A stretch of 64,000 nt of DNA from Olavius sp. associated proteobacterium Delta 1. Lineage in GTDB: Bacteria; Desulfobacterota; Desulfobacteria; Desulfobacterales; JAFDCJ01. The translations under genes were made by a program, and so were the position numbers. Location of the stretch: the NCBI GenBank assembly GCA_902749685.1, contig CACVKW010000182.1, positions 1-64,000 on the forward strand, read 5' to 3'. Of the stretch, positions 51,637 through 60,556 are shown in pieces (position 1 is the first letter of the stretch; each line of letters begins with the position of its first letter). The notes beneath the pieces were generated by a model. The model was not told where the DNA came from. It ran no database searches and saw only the letters and a program-made list of their open reading frames with translations.

Positions 51637-53175
51637 GTGCCGATCTTAAAGCCGGGGAAACAGGCCAAATTGATTTCCTTTTTATTTGGCGTTTTTTTAA
51701 TGGGCCATATCTTTATCGCCTCTGATACCTGCGCAGCACTAACTGAAAACATCAAAGCTGTCTATTTACCTTCCCATTGTTTTACGGATCGCAAGATCAG
51801 TGAATTCACCCACTATGCAAAGCTGACCGGCCTGAATGCCGTGGTGCTGCATGTTAAGGACCCTCACGGGTGGATTCGATGGAAATCCAACAATCAACTT
51901 GCCAAAAAAATGGGTGCCGTCGCCTCAAACGGATTGGTCGAACACACTTTGCGACGGTTAAAGCAGCAGGGATTTTGGTGTATTGCGAAATTAGATGTTT
52001 TCGTCGATCACCGGCTGGTCTACCATAATCCTTTCTTGGGTATTCTGGACGTACGAACCGGCGGACCGTGGAATGATAAAAATGGTTTATACTGGGCCAA
52101 TCCATTTAACCGGAAGGTTTGGCAATACAATATCGCGCTTTGTCAGGAGCTGGTGGATCTTGGCTTTGACGAAATTCAATTTGATTATATTCGATTTCCC
52201 AGTGACGGTGACCTTTCCGTAATTAATTACCCGGCTAAACCCGAAAATTCTACCAGGACAGAATGCATCGGCAAATTTTTAGAAACGGCCTACAAAAAGT
52301 TGAAGCCAACCGGAATAACCATTTCGGTCGATGTATTCGGATTGGTGGCATGGAAAACCAAAGATTTCGGTGTCGGCCAGCAGATAGAGGCCATGGCGCC
52401 GAATGTCGATGTAATTTGCCCGATGTTCTACCCATCACATTTTCCAAAAGGCTTTTTGGGACAACAGAAACCCGCAGAAAACCCGCTCGAAATCATGGAG
52501 CTCAGTACGAAGCGGATGCAAAAGCGCACGGGTAAAAAGATTCGCCCGTGGATCCAGGGATTCTGGTATACACCGGCGGAAATCAACGCCCAGATCGATG
52601 GCCTGTCCCAGGCGCATACCAACAGCTGGTCCGTCTGGAATCCATCCGGCAACTATTCTGCAACATATGCGGCGATTGCCCTACGATTGAATCAGGTGTT
52701 TCCCGAACCCCAATTTTATCCACCTGTTACAGAAATTTGTCAAAACGATGAGCGCGTGATCACGGGCAAATCAAGAATTGTCAATTTAACCAATTATAAA
52801 CAGGGATACACCATTATTTCTCTGGAAGAATCCGCCAAGGGCGCAGCAAAATCCTACTCAACCCTGATTCAGGTTCTTGAGACACTGGATGAGGGGATTA
52901 TGGACAGAATTCTAGCTGCCCGCGAAATACCTTTTTCACGCTTAACCGGCAAATATAAAAAGAAGCTGCACCTGGCCGAATTGATCTGCCGGGATCTGCA
53001 GGTCAATCCTCGCGTATTACGGCCCAAACCAATCTATATTGACTGGCAAAACGACTGTCTGTTTACCCGAACCATTCCCCAGGACCATCTGAGCAACTAT
53101 CGCATCGCCGGTGAAGCAGCATTTGCGAAAGATCAGGATATATACGCAAAATTTCCAGGTCCGAAGGATCGATAA
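51637..53175 (+). CDS. putative glycoside hydrolase (DUF4015/GHL13-like)
   Basis: A 512-residue secreted protein starting at GTG, with AGAGGA six bases upstream. An N-terminal signal peptide (LISFLFGVFLMGHIFIASDT) is followed by a TIM-barrel-like domain: KAVYLPSH, NAVVLHVKDPHGWI, GFDEIQFDYIRFPSDG with the likely catalytic acid, and ISVDVFGLVAWK, DVICPMFYPSHF, PWIQGFWYT. These are the landmarks of the putative glycoside hydrolase family DUF4015. The C-terminal 150 residues form an extra domain. It may trim or release the surface polysaccharide outside the inner membrane. Confidence 0.8.
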   Translation: MPILKPGKQAKLISFLFGVFLMGHIFIASDTCAALTENIKAVYLPSHCFTDRKISEFTHYAKLTGLNAVVLHVKDPHGWIRWKSNNQLAKKMGAVASNGLVEHTLRRLKQQGFWCIAKLDVFVDHRLVYHNPFLGILDVRTGGPWNDKNGLYWANPFNRKVWQYNIALCQELVDLGFDEIQFDYIRFPSDGDLSVINYPAKPENSTRTECIGKFLETAYKKLKPTGITISVDVFGLVAWKTKDFGVGQQIEAMAPNVDVICPMFYPSHFPKGFLGQQKPAENPLEIMELSTKRMQKRTGKKIRPWIQGFWYTPAEINAQIDGLSQAHTNSWSVWNPSGNYSATYAAIALRLNQVFPEPQFYPPVTEICQNDERVITGKSRIVNLTNYKQGYTIISLEESAKGAAKSYSTLIQVLETLDEGIMDRILAAREIPFSRLTGKYKKKLHLAELICRDLQVNPRVLRPKPIYIDWQNDCLFTRTIPQDHLSNYRIAGEAAFAKDQDIYAKFPGPKDR

Positions 53176-53197
53176 GAAAATGCGGCCTCGGTTGGAC

Positions 53198-53378
53198 AGC
53201 GAACCGCAGAATATCGAATATCGAACCGCACAATGTCGAAGGATGGAATCGCTGTCCTCAATCTAATTATTCAAAATGATAGAATTCTTCCTTCCGGCAT
53301 TCGGCAGGCAATATTAAAAACGACGGAGCGAAGCGATATCAATAAATATTCATTATTCATTTTTCAATATTCATTTCT
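53198..53378. repeat. palindromic intergenic element, copy 5
   Basis: About 180 bp opening CAGCGAACCGCAGAATATCG and closing CATTTTTCAATATTCATTTC. Includes GGATGGAATCGCTGTCCTCA like copy 1. It is followed directly by the hairpin TCCGCC-TCA-GGCGGA (53378-53392). Confidence 0.7.
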
Positions 53379-53870
53379 CCGCCTCAGGCGGACCCGGCCT
53401 TGGTACATCTTTCGGATCACAGCTGAGTTTATCAAAGTCTGCCGCCAGAGATTCAATTCGTTTTAAGAGATAAGATCGCTGTGCCGGGGTTAACAGTCGA
53501 TTCAATCGAATGATGAAGTTGATGGTAATTTCGATGTTGGTCTCTATTTTCGCTTGATAGGCCGGGGTCCTTATAAGTTCGGGATTTAAGATGAAGCCCA
53601 GCAGGGCTGCCCGGAATTCCGGCGTGCTGCTTCTTCGAGCGAGCAGACGTCGCGCTGCGGCCTGGATCATTTCACGATTCCGCAGCCAGTCTTCAGTTAT
53701 GGGCACCATCTGCTCACTCCAGGAAGAGATTGCCTCTTACTGGTCGGCGGTCATATTCGATAGCCAATATTTCAGCCGGTTATTCATACGTTTTTGACGA
53801 TTCTCGTTCAACTGTCGGGGAAGATTTTTTTTCATGGGATACACTGGGTCAGAAATTATTGCGCGTTTAC
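53371..53870 (-). pseudogene. truncated DUF6279-family lipoprotein
   Basis: The minus strand encodes the C-terminal two thirds of a DUF6279 protein: RQLNENRQKRMNNRLKYWLS, then a TAA stop at about 53738 within the conserved TADQ segment, then AISSWSEQMVPITEDWLRN and LTPAQRSYLLKRIESLAADF in the same frame. The lipoprotein signal and first helices are missing, and a further in-frame stop precedes the readable part. The last residues run into the palindromic repeat hairpin. It is best read as a decayed gene; a 112-residue product from the ATG at 53709 is possible but unlikely to fold alone. Confidence 0.65.
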
Positions 53871-54210
53871 CCTTGGAATCGTCGATTAATGACTAGTGAA
53901 AAAACTAGCTCTGCGGAAATTCGTGCGAACAACCTTAAAATATTTACATCCGTTTCATACGGACCATTAGGTTTAATCCAATCCTGCTATTGCTATTATT
54001 CAGGGCGGAGTAATTATAGACAAGGAAATTAACAACTATCTAGCTGATCGCAAGCACCAGCATTGAAAAATAGGCCTAAATTCTGTTTTAAAATATGATC
54101 CGGCACATATAAACTTTGTAGGTTTTCATACAAACAAATCCGACGCCATTTAGATTCGGTTAGATTTTTTGTATACCGCAATACAAGGATGGGTTTAAAA
54201 GGCGGATTAA
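53871..54210. other. intergenic, no recognised gene
   Basis: 340 AT-rich bases between the DUF6279 remnant and the response regulator 3' end. I see no open frame with a ribosome binding site, no repeat copy and no clear terminator. Confidence 0.4.
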
Positions 54211-54777
54211 TTAATTCAAAAGTTCGTGAACGACATCCAGTAATTCTTGCAGTGCAAATGGTTTATCAAGGGTTTTAGCCCCCAGTTTTTTCGCCATATC
54301 AAAATCTATATCCGTTCCATACCAGCCGCCGCCGGACATCGCGATCAGTTTAACATCCGGAAAAGCTTTTTTAAGTTCGATAATGGTTTCAATCCCCTCT
54401 TTCTCCGGCATGATGATATCGGTGATAATCATATCAGCAGGTTTTTCATAAAAATACTGGATGCCCTCCTTGCCGTTGGCAGCCTCCACAACTTCGAATC
54501 CGTCATTGACTAAAACTTGCTTTATGACACACCGAAAACTCTCTTCATCATCGATAAGCAATATCACGGGAGGCATATCATCAGGCTCGCCCGCCACTGT
54601 GCGGTTGAGATTCGGTTGGATATTATCTTGCAGATGACGGCTTGCCGAATCGGATAATGTTTTCCCATTTTCCGGCAGACCCCTTTCGAATGCACTTTTT
54701 TCCAAAGTGTCAACTCCTGCTTGTACCTCGTGGGCAGCACAGATATGTGCAGTTGCCAGCTCCTCAAAATGCTCCAT
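54211..54777 (-). CDS. single-domain response regulator with N-terminal extension
   Basis: 188 residues from the ATG at 54777, which has AGGAG five bases upstream; the longer open frame to 54924 lacks such a signal. The first about 70 residues have no known domain. From about residue 70 a CheY-like receiver follows: LLIDDEESFR (acidic pocket), the phospho-acceptor Asp in MIITDIIMPEKEG, the Ser switch in IAMSGGG and the Lys in TLDKPFA. No output domain is present, so it acts by protein contact. It may be phosphorylated by the PAS histidine kinase at 56368-58140, two genes away on the other strand. Confidence 0.85.
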   Translation of the reverse strand: MEHFEELATAHICAAHEVQAGVDTLEKSAFERGLPENGKTLSDSASRHLQDNIQPNLNRTVAGEPDDMPPVILLIDDEESFRCVIKQVLVNDGFEVVEAANGKEGIQYFYEKPADMIITDIIMPEKEGIETIIELKKAFPDVKLIAMSGGGWYGTDIDFDMAKKLGAKTLDKPFALQELLDVVHELLN

Positions 54778-55010
54778 AAAAGCTCCTGTTTCCCCTATTA
54801 AGAATAAATCCTTTGCCACAATTGCCATTTTTTGTTTCAATGCAAGCTGGAAATATATTTTCCAGCGCAAGATGGTGTGGCTTCCCCAGTCAAATAAAAC
54901 GGTTGAAATAAAAAGTTTATACAATTTTTATGCCAATTCATCGGAATTGAAAAATTTAATTTATTTTCAGAAACTTAGCGCAATACTTGAAAGGCTGTTG
55001 GTTGAAATAT

Positions 55011-55025
55011 TGACAATAATTGTCA
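55011..55025. promoter_or_regulatory. 15-bp perfect palindrome, candidate operator
   Basis: TGACAAT-A-ATTGTCA, with an additional half-site ATTGTCA at 55041-55047, in the divergent space between the response regulator and EEP hydrolase genes. TTGTCA at the second half-site, 17 bp, then AATAAT could be the promoter of the plus-strand gene, in which case the palindrome sits just upstream. The protein that binds is unknown. Confidence 0.5.
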
Positions 55026-55115
55026 TATATTATGCCTGTAATTGTCACACTTTAATAGTTTCCGAATAATAGGTTAGTATATTCAACGGCAGGATCAAAT
55101 TAAAGAAGAATCATT

Positions 55116-56168
55116 ATGAATAGTCAGATTTGCAACAAAGACATTACGCTGGCCAATATGAATGTCTGGTTCGGATTGGACTGCCGCGGCATTGTTAAAT
55201 TCGGAGAATATGAATCCAGTAAAATAAGGGCCGCCAGATTCAAAAATCTGACCAATGGATTTAAGGATTTGCAGCCGGATGTTATGGGGATTCAGGAAGC
55301 AAACCCGCTGCCGGAATATGTGAGAAAATTATCAAATGCCCTGGGCTACGAGGCGGTTTGGAAAGTAACCAATTCCGGCATCAAGTTAATGGGATTCGGT
55401 ATTCCTAGGAATTTTACAGCCGGAAATGCCATTCTGGCTCAAAAGGGCCATCGCTTAAAATACCTCGGCCGCCGACGTCTCAGTGGTATGGGGTTGCAGA
55501 CCAAATATTTATCGATGCATTTTAGGGAATTACGCGATGTCATTGCCGCCCGGGTCAATATCCGGGGCCATTCGCTGATTGTCTTCAATACTCAAATCCA
55601 TTACAGCGTTATTTGGAACACAACCTGGCAAAAAAGCTTAACGGTAATGATCGAGAACTACGATATTCCACCAAAGGCAAAAGAAAACCTGCTGGAATCC
55701 ATTAAAAAAAGCAATAGACGCCGACAGCAAGAAATCTCACGGCTCATTGATTTTGTAAAAGATATCACGCAAAAATATAAATATCCTTACGTAATTATGG
55801 GAGATTTTAATGCCACGGCTGGATCTTCTGAAATGGCGGAACTTGTCGCCGAGCTTGCCCTGTTGGATACATATGCCGTAAAACACCCGCATAAAATTGG
55901 ATTTACCTGGGATCCGGGCAATAATACCAATACCGGGTATGATGCCTCGCCATTCTGGGCCAATGGCATCACACCGCGCGATCCATTGAACGAGATAGAA
56001 GCTCATTTTGACCGTGAGATGGCACGACGAATTGATTTTATATTTTTATCTTATCAATTTGACCCAAATATGATAAAGGAAGCAGATTTGATATTTACTC
56101 GGCCGACAAATGGTCTTTTCGCATCCGACCACTTCGGCTTGCAGGTGGTGCTCAAACAGCTGCCATAA
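55116..56168 (+). CDS. endonuclease/exonuclease/phosphatase-family protein
   Basis: A 350-residue EEP-fold protein. LANMNVWFG opens the fold, GIQEANPLP has the metal-binding Glu, NTQIHYS the substrate His region, VIMGDFNATAGS the Asp-x-Asn catalytic pair, and ASDHFGLQVVL the terminal Asp-His. All active-site residues are in place, so hydrolysis of a phosphodiester (DNA, RNA, or lipid such as sphingomyelin-type) is likely. No signal peptide is seen. Sphingomyelinases belong to this fold, which is notable in a sphingolipid-making genome, but nothing in the sequence decides the substrate. Confidence 0.8.
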   Translation: MNSQICNKDITLANMNVWFGLDCRGIVKFGEYESSKIRAARFKNLTNGFKDLQPDVMGIQEANPLPEYVRKLSNALGYEAVWKVTNSGIKLMGFGIPRNFTAGNAILAQKGHRLKYLGRRRLSGMGLQTKYLSMHFRELRDVIAARVNIRGHSLIVFNTQIHYSVIWNTTWQKSLTVMIENYDIPPKAKENLLESIKKSNRRRQQEISRLIDFVKDITQKYKYPYVIMGDFNATAGSSEMAELVAELALLDTYAVKHPHKIGFTWDPGNNTNTGYDASPFWANGITPRDPLNEIEAHFDREMARRIDFIFLSYQFDPNMIKEADLIFTRPTNGLFASDHFGLQVVLKQLP

Positions 56169-56205
56169 TGGATAAGACTGGCAATATGAATAGTGGCACA
56201 TATCG

Positions 56206-56222
56206 ATCCGCCAGCGGCGGAT
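56206..56222. repeat. GCC/GGC mini-hairpin
   Basis: ATCCGCC-AGC-GGCGGAT, a perfect 7-bp stem. Related hairpins occur at 24912-24927, 53378-53392 and, in shorter form, 59431-59442. Confidence 0.6.
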
Positions 56223-56367
56223 ACGCCTGGAGGATTCATCAGTCGTCATTCGATGCTCGATAGCCAGTATCAAGTATCGAATATCTGAACCGAACGCCAT
56301 CAGAAGCCGTCCCTAAGGAACACCGACTCTTAATTTCCAATTTTATGCCGCCGAGCGCAGAGGATGG

Positions 56368-58140
56368 GTGAACCGTATGAATGCTTCGACGTTTAAATTA
56401 ACCAAATCACCGATGCGTCTCAGGCCGCTTGAATCCAGCGATCGAGCGAAATTTGAAACAATTGCGGATACTACGGTACGCACCGGCCTGCCGGACTCAA
56501 TGGTACTGGCCGTAATCTCTCTTGCGACCATCTACTGGTTGCTGGATTCCATATTAAACGTTTTTTTTTCCAATAACTTCAATCTAATCGCCGAACTTGT
56601 CGGACCCGATCTGTACGATATTTATCTGCGCGTCATCGTCCTGTGCCTGTTCATCATGTTTGGTTCCCATGCCCAATCCGTCATCAACAAACTCAAAGTT
56701 GCCAAACAAAAACTAAATGAATCCGAAGAGCTGTGGCGTTCATTGGTGGCTACCGCACCGGACATGATAACCGCCGTGGATCACAAGGGGATTATTCGCT
56801 TTATAAATCAGGATATTGCTGAACTGCCCCCTGAAAAAGCAATCGGTAAGAGTTTCTATCAATTTTTGCCACAGGAATATCGTTACCTGGCCGAGGAGTG
56901 CATCGAAAAGGTCTTTCAGACCGGTGAGACGGAAAGTTTCGAAGTCCGTATGGGTACGCATATGGATTCTAAATGGTATACGTACCGTATTGGCGCTTTA
57001 AGGCTGGGCCGCAAAGTTATCGCCGCAACCATTATCTCATCCAACACCACCGAATTTAAACAAGCCGAAGAATTGGCCCGCTATAAGGAATTGCTTGATA
57101 ATGTTGCCGAAGGGGTGTTTCTGTTCAATCCTAAAGGAAGATTTATCGAATCCAACGATCGAATCCTGCAAAGTACCGGCTACACCAAAGCCGAGTTCTT
57201 GGAGCAAAATATCACAAAAATTGTGGAAACCGAACATGTTCCATACGTCGAAGGCATGTTGGAAAAGGTCACCCAGGAAAAAGAACTCCGCTTTGAACTC
57301 AACATCAGAACCAAAAGCGGCAGCGTTATTCCGAACGAGGTCAACTGCCGCTATGTTTCTTATCTTGGAAAACCCTGTTTTTTATGCGTCGCAAGAGATA
57401 TTACCGAAACAAAGTTACTTCACAACCAGTTGCTGCGATCGGAGCGGCTGGCAGCGACCGGACAACTCGCGGCATCCATCGCCCACGAAATCAACTCTCC
57501 TTTGCAGGGTATTACCGCCCTGTTGAGCGTCATCCGAATGAAGCATGCCAAGGATGAGGATCTATTAAAAAATATAGACCTGATTAAAAGTGCCTTTGTC
57601 AGTATCCGAAATACGGTTCGAAACCTCATTGACCTTAACCGGCCGGGCCAAGAGAAAAAGCAGCCGATGGATGTTAATCAGGTCATCGAAAACACAGTCG
57701 CCCTGATACGCAGTTATTTGAAAAAAAACATGGTGAACATCAAGTTAAACTTGGCTGCCGAAACATCAAATATCAATGCTTCTCCCCAGCAAATCGGTCA
57801 GGTCATAATGAATTTGATCAACAATGCCGTAGATTCCATCATCAATTCGCCGGACTTTCATAATAATATAAAGGGGTCTCATTCATTTGGCGGTGAAATC
57901 AGCATCGACACGGATAATCGGGGAGAAGAATTTATCATCACTGTCAAAGACACCGGCCCGGGTGTTTCCAAAAACGATATGGACAGTATTTTCGACCCAT
58001 TTTTCACGCGCAAAAAAACGCTGGGCATGGGCGTCGGACTCTCGATCTGTCATGGTATCATCGAAGACCATAAAGGAACTATTATTGCCGATAATTTAGC
58101 CGAGGGCGGGGCAAAGTTTACCATAAGCTTGCCGTTGTAG
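56368..58140 (+). CDS. membrane-bound PAS sensor histidine kinase
   Basis: A 590-residue kinase from GTG (an ATG three codons in is equally likely). Two transmembrane segments (about 43-66 and 86-100) flank a short loop, a coiled linker follows, then two PAS domains (about 120-228 and 238-345) and the HisKA dimerisation domain with the phospho-acceptor His373 in SIAHEINSPLQG. The ATPase domain keeps all boxes: NLINNAVDSI (N), KDTGPGVS (G1), DPFFTRKK (F) and GMGVGLSICH (G2). It senses a signal probably through PAS and phosphorylates a receiver; the stand-alone response regulator at 54211-54777 is the nearest candidate. Confidence 0.9.
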   Translation: MNRMNASTFKLTKSPMRLRPLESSDRAKFETIADTTVRTGLPDSMVLAVISLATIYWLLDSILNVFFSNNFNLIAELVGPDLYDIYLRVIVLCLFIMFGSHAQSVINKLKVAKQKLNESEELWRSLVATAPDMITAVDHKGIIRFINQDIAELPPEKAIGKSFYQFLPQEYRYLAEECIEKVFQTGETESFEVRMGTHMDSKWYTYRIGALRLGRKVIAATIISSNTTEFKQAEELARYKELLDNVAEGVFLFNPKGRFIESNDRILQSTGYTKAEFLEQNITKIVETEHVPYVEGMLEKVTQEKELRFELNIRTKSGSVIPNEVNCRYVSYLGKPCFLCVARDITETKLLHNQLLRSERLAATGQLAASIAHEINSPLQGITALLSVIRMKHAKDEDLLKNIDLIKSAFVSIRNTVRNLIDLNRPGQEKKQPMDVNQVIENTVALIRSYLKKNMVNIKLNLAAETSNINASPQQIGQVIMNLINNAVDSIINSPDFHNNIKGSHSFGGEISIDTDNRGEEFIITVKDTGPGVSKNDMDSIFDPFFTRKKTLGMGVGLSICHGIIEDHKGTIIADNLAEGGAKFTISLPL

Positions 58141-58177
58141 TACCTGAATTTTGCTCGTAAATAACCCTCAGGGCGGA

Positions 58178-59341
58178 TTAATTGGCGGGCAGGGTGATCT
58201 CGAAACTCGGCGGTGTGATTTGCTCGACTTTTACCCCGGACGGTAAATCAACATTTTTACCGCTTAACCTGATCTTGTGTTTACCGGCTGCCAATCCATT
58301 CAAATTTACGCGCACCACCACTTCCTCCGGCTGTATTGCCTTGATCTGGCGCTGCCGACCTGAAATAGTCAAATCCACCGCCTTCATTGCTCCCTGTCCC
58401 TGCGGTATCTCTGCCGCAGCGTTCTCAAAACGAACCGGCGCGCTGAAAGTAATCTTGATTTCCTGTTGGCTTGCCAGAAATAACCAGGCCATGGAAACAA
58501 GCGCGAAGGCCGTTAATTTCTGTTTCCAGTTTTTAATGAAAAAATCTTCCAAAAACCGTTGAATCGTCGGCACATGGATTTGCGGGCCTCCCAGCCATTC
58601 ATTGAGCTTTTCCTGCAAGCTCTCCGATTGCTGCCAGCTGACGAATTTACCACCGACGACACTGACCACCTCGGATCTTTCTTCGGATACTACCAGACAC
58701 ACGGCATCCGTCAACTCAGACAGGCCCAGAGCCGCGCGGTGCCGGGTACCGAACTGATCCGGCAGGTCCTCTTTTTCAGACAACGGCAAAATACATCCCA
58801 TGTGAGTCAGACGTTCCTGGTTAACGATCACAGCACCGTCGTGAGCCGGCGCGTGGTGATTGAAAATGCTCTTGATTAACAAAGGATCCGGCAGGGCCAT
58901 AATTTTTTGGCCGGCATGGATAAGCTCGGAAGGATTGTCATCTCTGGTTAGAACAATCAGGGCACCGGTTTTCTCCGCTGCCAATTCGAATAAAAGCGGT
59001 GCCAAATTTTTGTTAAATGTTCCCCGCAAGACTCGCCGACGCGATTTAAGGAAACGCAACGGACTGACCTTCTCCAAAACCTGGCGGATCTCGGATTGAA
59101 AGAGAATCAACAGCAATATTAAAAGTACTTGCCACAAAATCTGGAAAACCCAGGTTGTCAGGAATAGCCCCCACAGCTTGGCCACCGAATATATTCCCCC
59201 CAGCACGACCAGCCCGATAAGAACTCTTAAAGCCCGGGTCTCGCGAAACCATTCGTAAAGCTGATAGGCAACCAGGGTCAAAAAAAGGATATCGACCAAA
59301 TCACGCCAGGTGGGGGCTGGAATGAAATTCAGTAGGGGCAA
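58178..59341 (-). CDS. cdaA: diadenylate cyclase CdaA fused to a YbbR (CdaR-like) domain
   Basis: A 387-residue protein starting at TTG with GGAG upstream. Three N-terminal helices (about 10-85) precede the DAC domain, with DGA (168-170) and GTRHR (198-202), the catalytic and ATP-binding motifs that make cyclic di-AMP. After the DAC domain a fourth membrane segment (about 277-291, LTAFALVSMAWLFLA) leads to a single periplasmic YbbR domain (about 296-385, ending VEQITPPSFEITL). In Firmicutes CdaA and its YbbR-domain regulator CdaR are separate proteins; here both are one chain. It is convergent with the histidine kinase gene, 37 bp apart. Confidence 0.85.
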   Translation of the reverse strand: MPLLNFIPAPTWRDLVDILFLTLVAYQLYEWFRETRALRVLIGLVVLGGIYSVAKLWGLFLTTWVFQILWQVLLILLLILFQSEIRQVLEKVSPLRFLKSRRRVLRGTFNKNLAPLLFELAAEKTGALIVLTRDDNPSELIHAGQKIMALPDPLLIKSIFNHHAPAHDGAVIVNQERLTHMGCILPLSEKEDLPDQFGTRHRAALGLSELTDAVCLVVSEERSEVVSVVGGKFVSWQQSESLQEKLNEWLGGPQIHVPTIQRFLEDFFIKNWKQKLTAFALVSMAWLFLASQQEIKITFSAPVRFENAAAEIPQGQGAMKAVDLTISGRQRQIKAIQPEEVVVRVNLNGLAAGKHKIRLSGKNVDLPSGVKVEQITPPSFEITLPAN

Positions 59342-59538
59342 GAGGTCACTCCAAGATGGTGTGGTTGGTTATTGAAGGCCAGTATATTTTCCGGGGAAAA
59401 ATGCTAAAAGCCGTCGCATGACCAGTGGTTCGCCCAAAGGCGGATCGAATGTCGAAGCTAGCTATTCTGTGATTTTAGCATACTTGGCAAGACAGAGCAC
59501 AGCGATTCCAAAATTCTGCATTCTTCAATCGTCAATCG

Positions 59539-59919
59539 TCATTGCCTCGGTTTGCCGCATTCCTTGCAATTACCATCGGGTCCTATAACACCGATACAAT
59601 TGCCGTCACTGCACAGGACTCTATTCTCCCATTCATCACCAGTCGGGGCAGTTTCAGCTTCAGGTATTGCAGCTTTAGCTTCAGGTATTTCGGTTGTCGC
59701 AGAGGACGAGTTTACATCGTCCGCCACAGTTTGATCTTCGTTCTCAGAGCGGCTCATCTCGGGTAGATCACCATCATATTTTTTCCCGCACTCTTTACAA
59801 AGCCCATCTGAGCCGATCACGCCGATGCAGTTGCCGTCGCTGCACAAAACGCGATTATCCCAGTCGCTATCGTTATTTCTAATTTCTTCTTGATTCTTTT
59901 CAGGTACTTCTGTTTCCAT
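59539..59919 (-). CDS. small protein with two identical-pattern Cys4 motifs
   Basis: A 126-residue acidic protein. Two near-identical blocks read W-x-NRVLCSDGNCIGVIG-x-DG-x-CKECGK, with cysteines at 26, 31, 41, 44 and 103, 108, 118, 121 (C-x4-C-x9-C-x2-C). They are joined by a low-complexity Glu/Ala/Ser-rich linker. Each block looks like a minimal zinc ribbon. No signal peptide is present. The gene has GGAG upstream of its ATG. The function is unknown; a metal-binding or protein-docking role is the most one can say. Confidence 0.75.
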   Translation of the reverse strand: METEVPEKNQEEIRNNDSDWDNRVLCSDGNCIGVIGSDGLCKECGKKYDGDLPEMSRSENEDQTVADDVNSSSATTEIPEAKAAIPEAETAPTGDEWENRVLCSDGNCIGVIGPDGNCKECGKPRQ

Positions 59920-59932
59920 TTTTCTGCTCCAT

Positions 59933-60556
59933 TCACAAATTCAACAGCTCTTCAACCTCCTTGAGAGTGTCTATATGGTAGTCCGCTGACAGCTCCCGGT
60001 TGCGGAATGCAACCAATGGTATGGCTGCCGACCGGGCAGCCATTTCGTCCACCTGGGAATCTCCGATATAAATCGTCTGATAGGGCTCAAGATCAAAATA
60101 ATTCAAAATTTTAAGCAACACTTCCGGATGGGGCTTGGGTCGCACAACGTCACTGGAGGTGACAACTAGATCAAAATACCCATCCAGGTTAAACTCTGCC
60201 AGCAGCCGGTCCATGGTGTCCGTCCGGTTAGTGGCAATGGTCGTTTTTATTTGGGGCCGGAGTTTTTCAAGCAAAGAAACGAGATGGGGTTCTATCGTGA
60301 AGTATCCGAGGTACTGTTTATAATCCATGCTTTTGCGAAATTCATAGGCTGCTGCCAGCGTGGTTTCATCTGGAAACAAATAGGCCATGGATTCGTCCAC
60401 AGTATGCATATGGACAAAGGCAAATTGTTTGTCCGTTACCGCCGGTCTGCTGAAATGCTGCAAAATGTGACTGTAATAGAAACGATTAGCCTGGGCGGTG
60501 TCGAACATTACCCCGTCACAATCAAATGCAACCGCTTTGACATTCTTCATGATCAT
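59933..60556 (-). CDS. HAD-family phosphatase (phosphoglycolate phosphatase-like)
   Basis: A 207-residue HAD hydrolase. AFDCDGVMFDTAQ has the nucleophile and acid/base Asp; IATNRTDTMDRLL is motif II; KPHPEVLLKIL motif III; and YIGDSQVDEMAARSA motif IV. A helical cap lies between motifs I and II. It would dephosphorylate a small metabolite in the cytoplasm. Its start overlaps the stop of the DUF1573 gene (ATGA), so the two are co-translated. Confidence 0.85.
   Translation of the reverse strand: MIMKNVKAVAFDCDGVMFDTAQANRFYYSHILQHFSRPAVTDKQFAFVHMHTVDESMAYLFPDETTLAAAYEFRKSMDYKQYLGYFTIEPHLVSLLEKLRPQIKTTIATNRTDTMDRLLAEFNLDGYFDLVVTSSDVVRPKPHPEVLLKILNYFDLEPYQTIYIGDSQVDEMAARSAAIPLVAFRNRELSADYHIDTLKEVEELLNL

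Noticed and set aside
53233-53466. 77-codon plus-strand frame after the glycoside hydrolase
   Set aside because: Lies within the palindromic repeat element.
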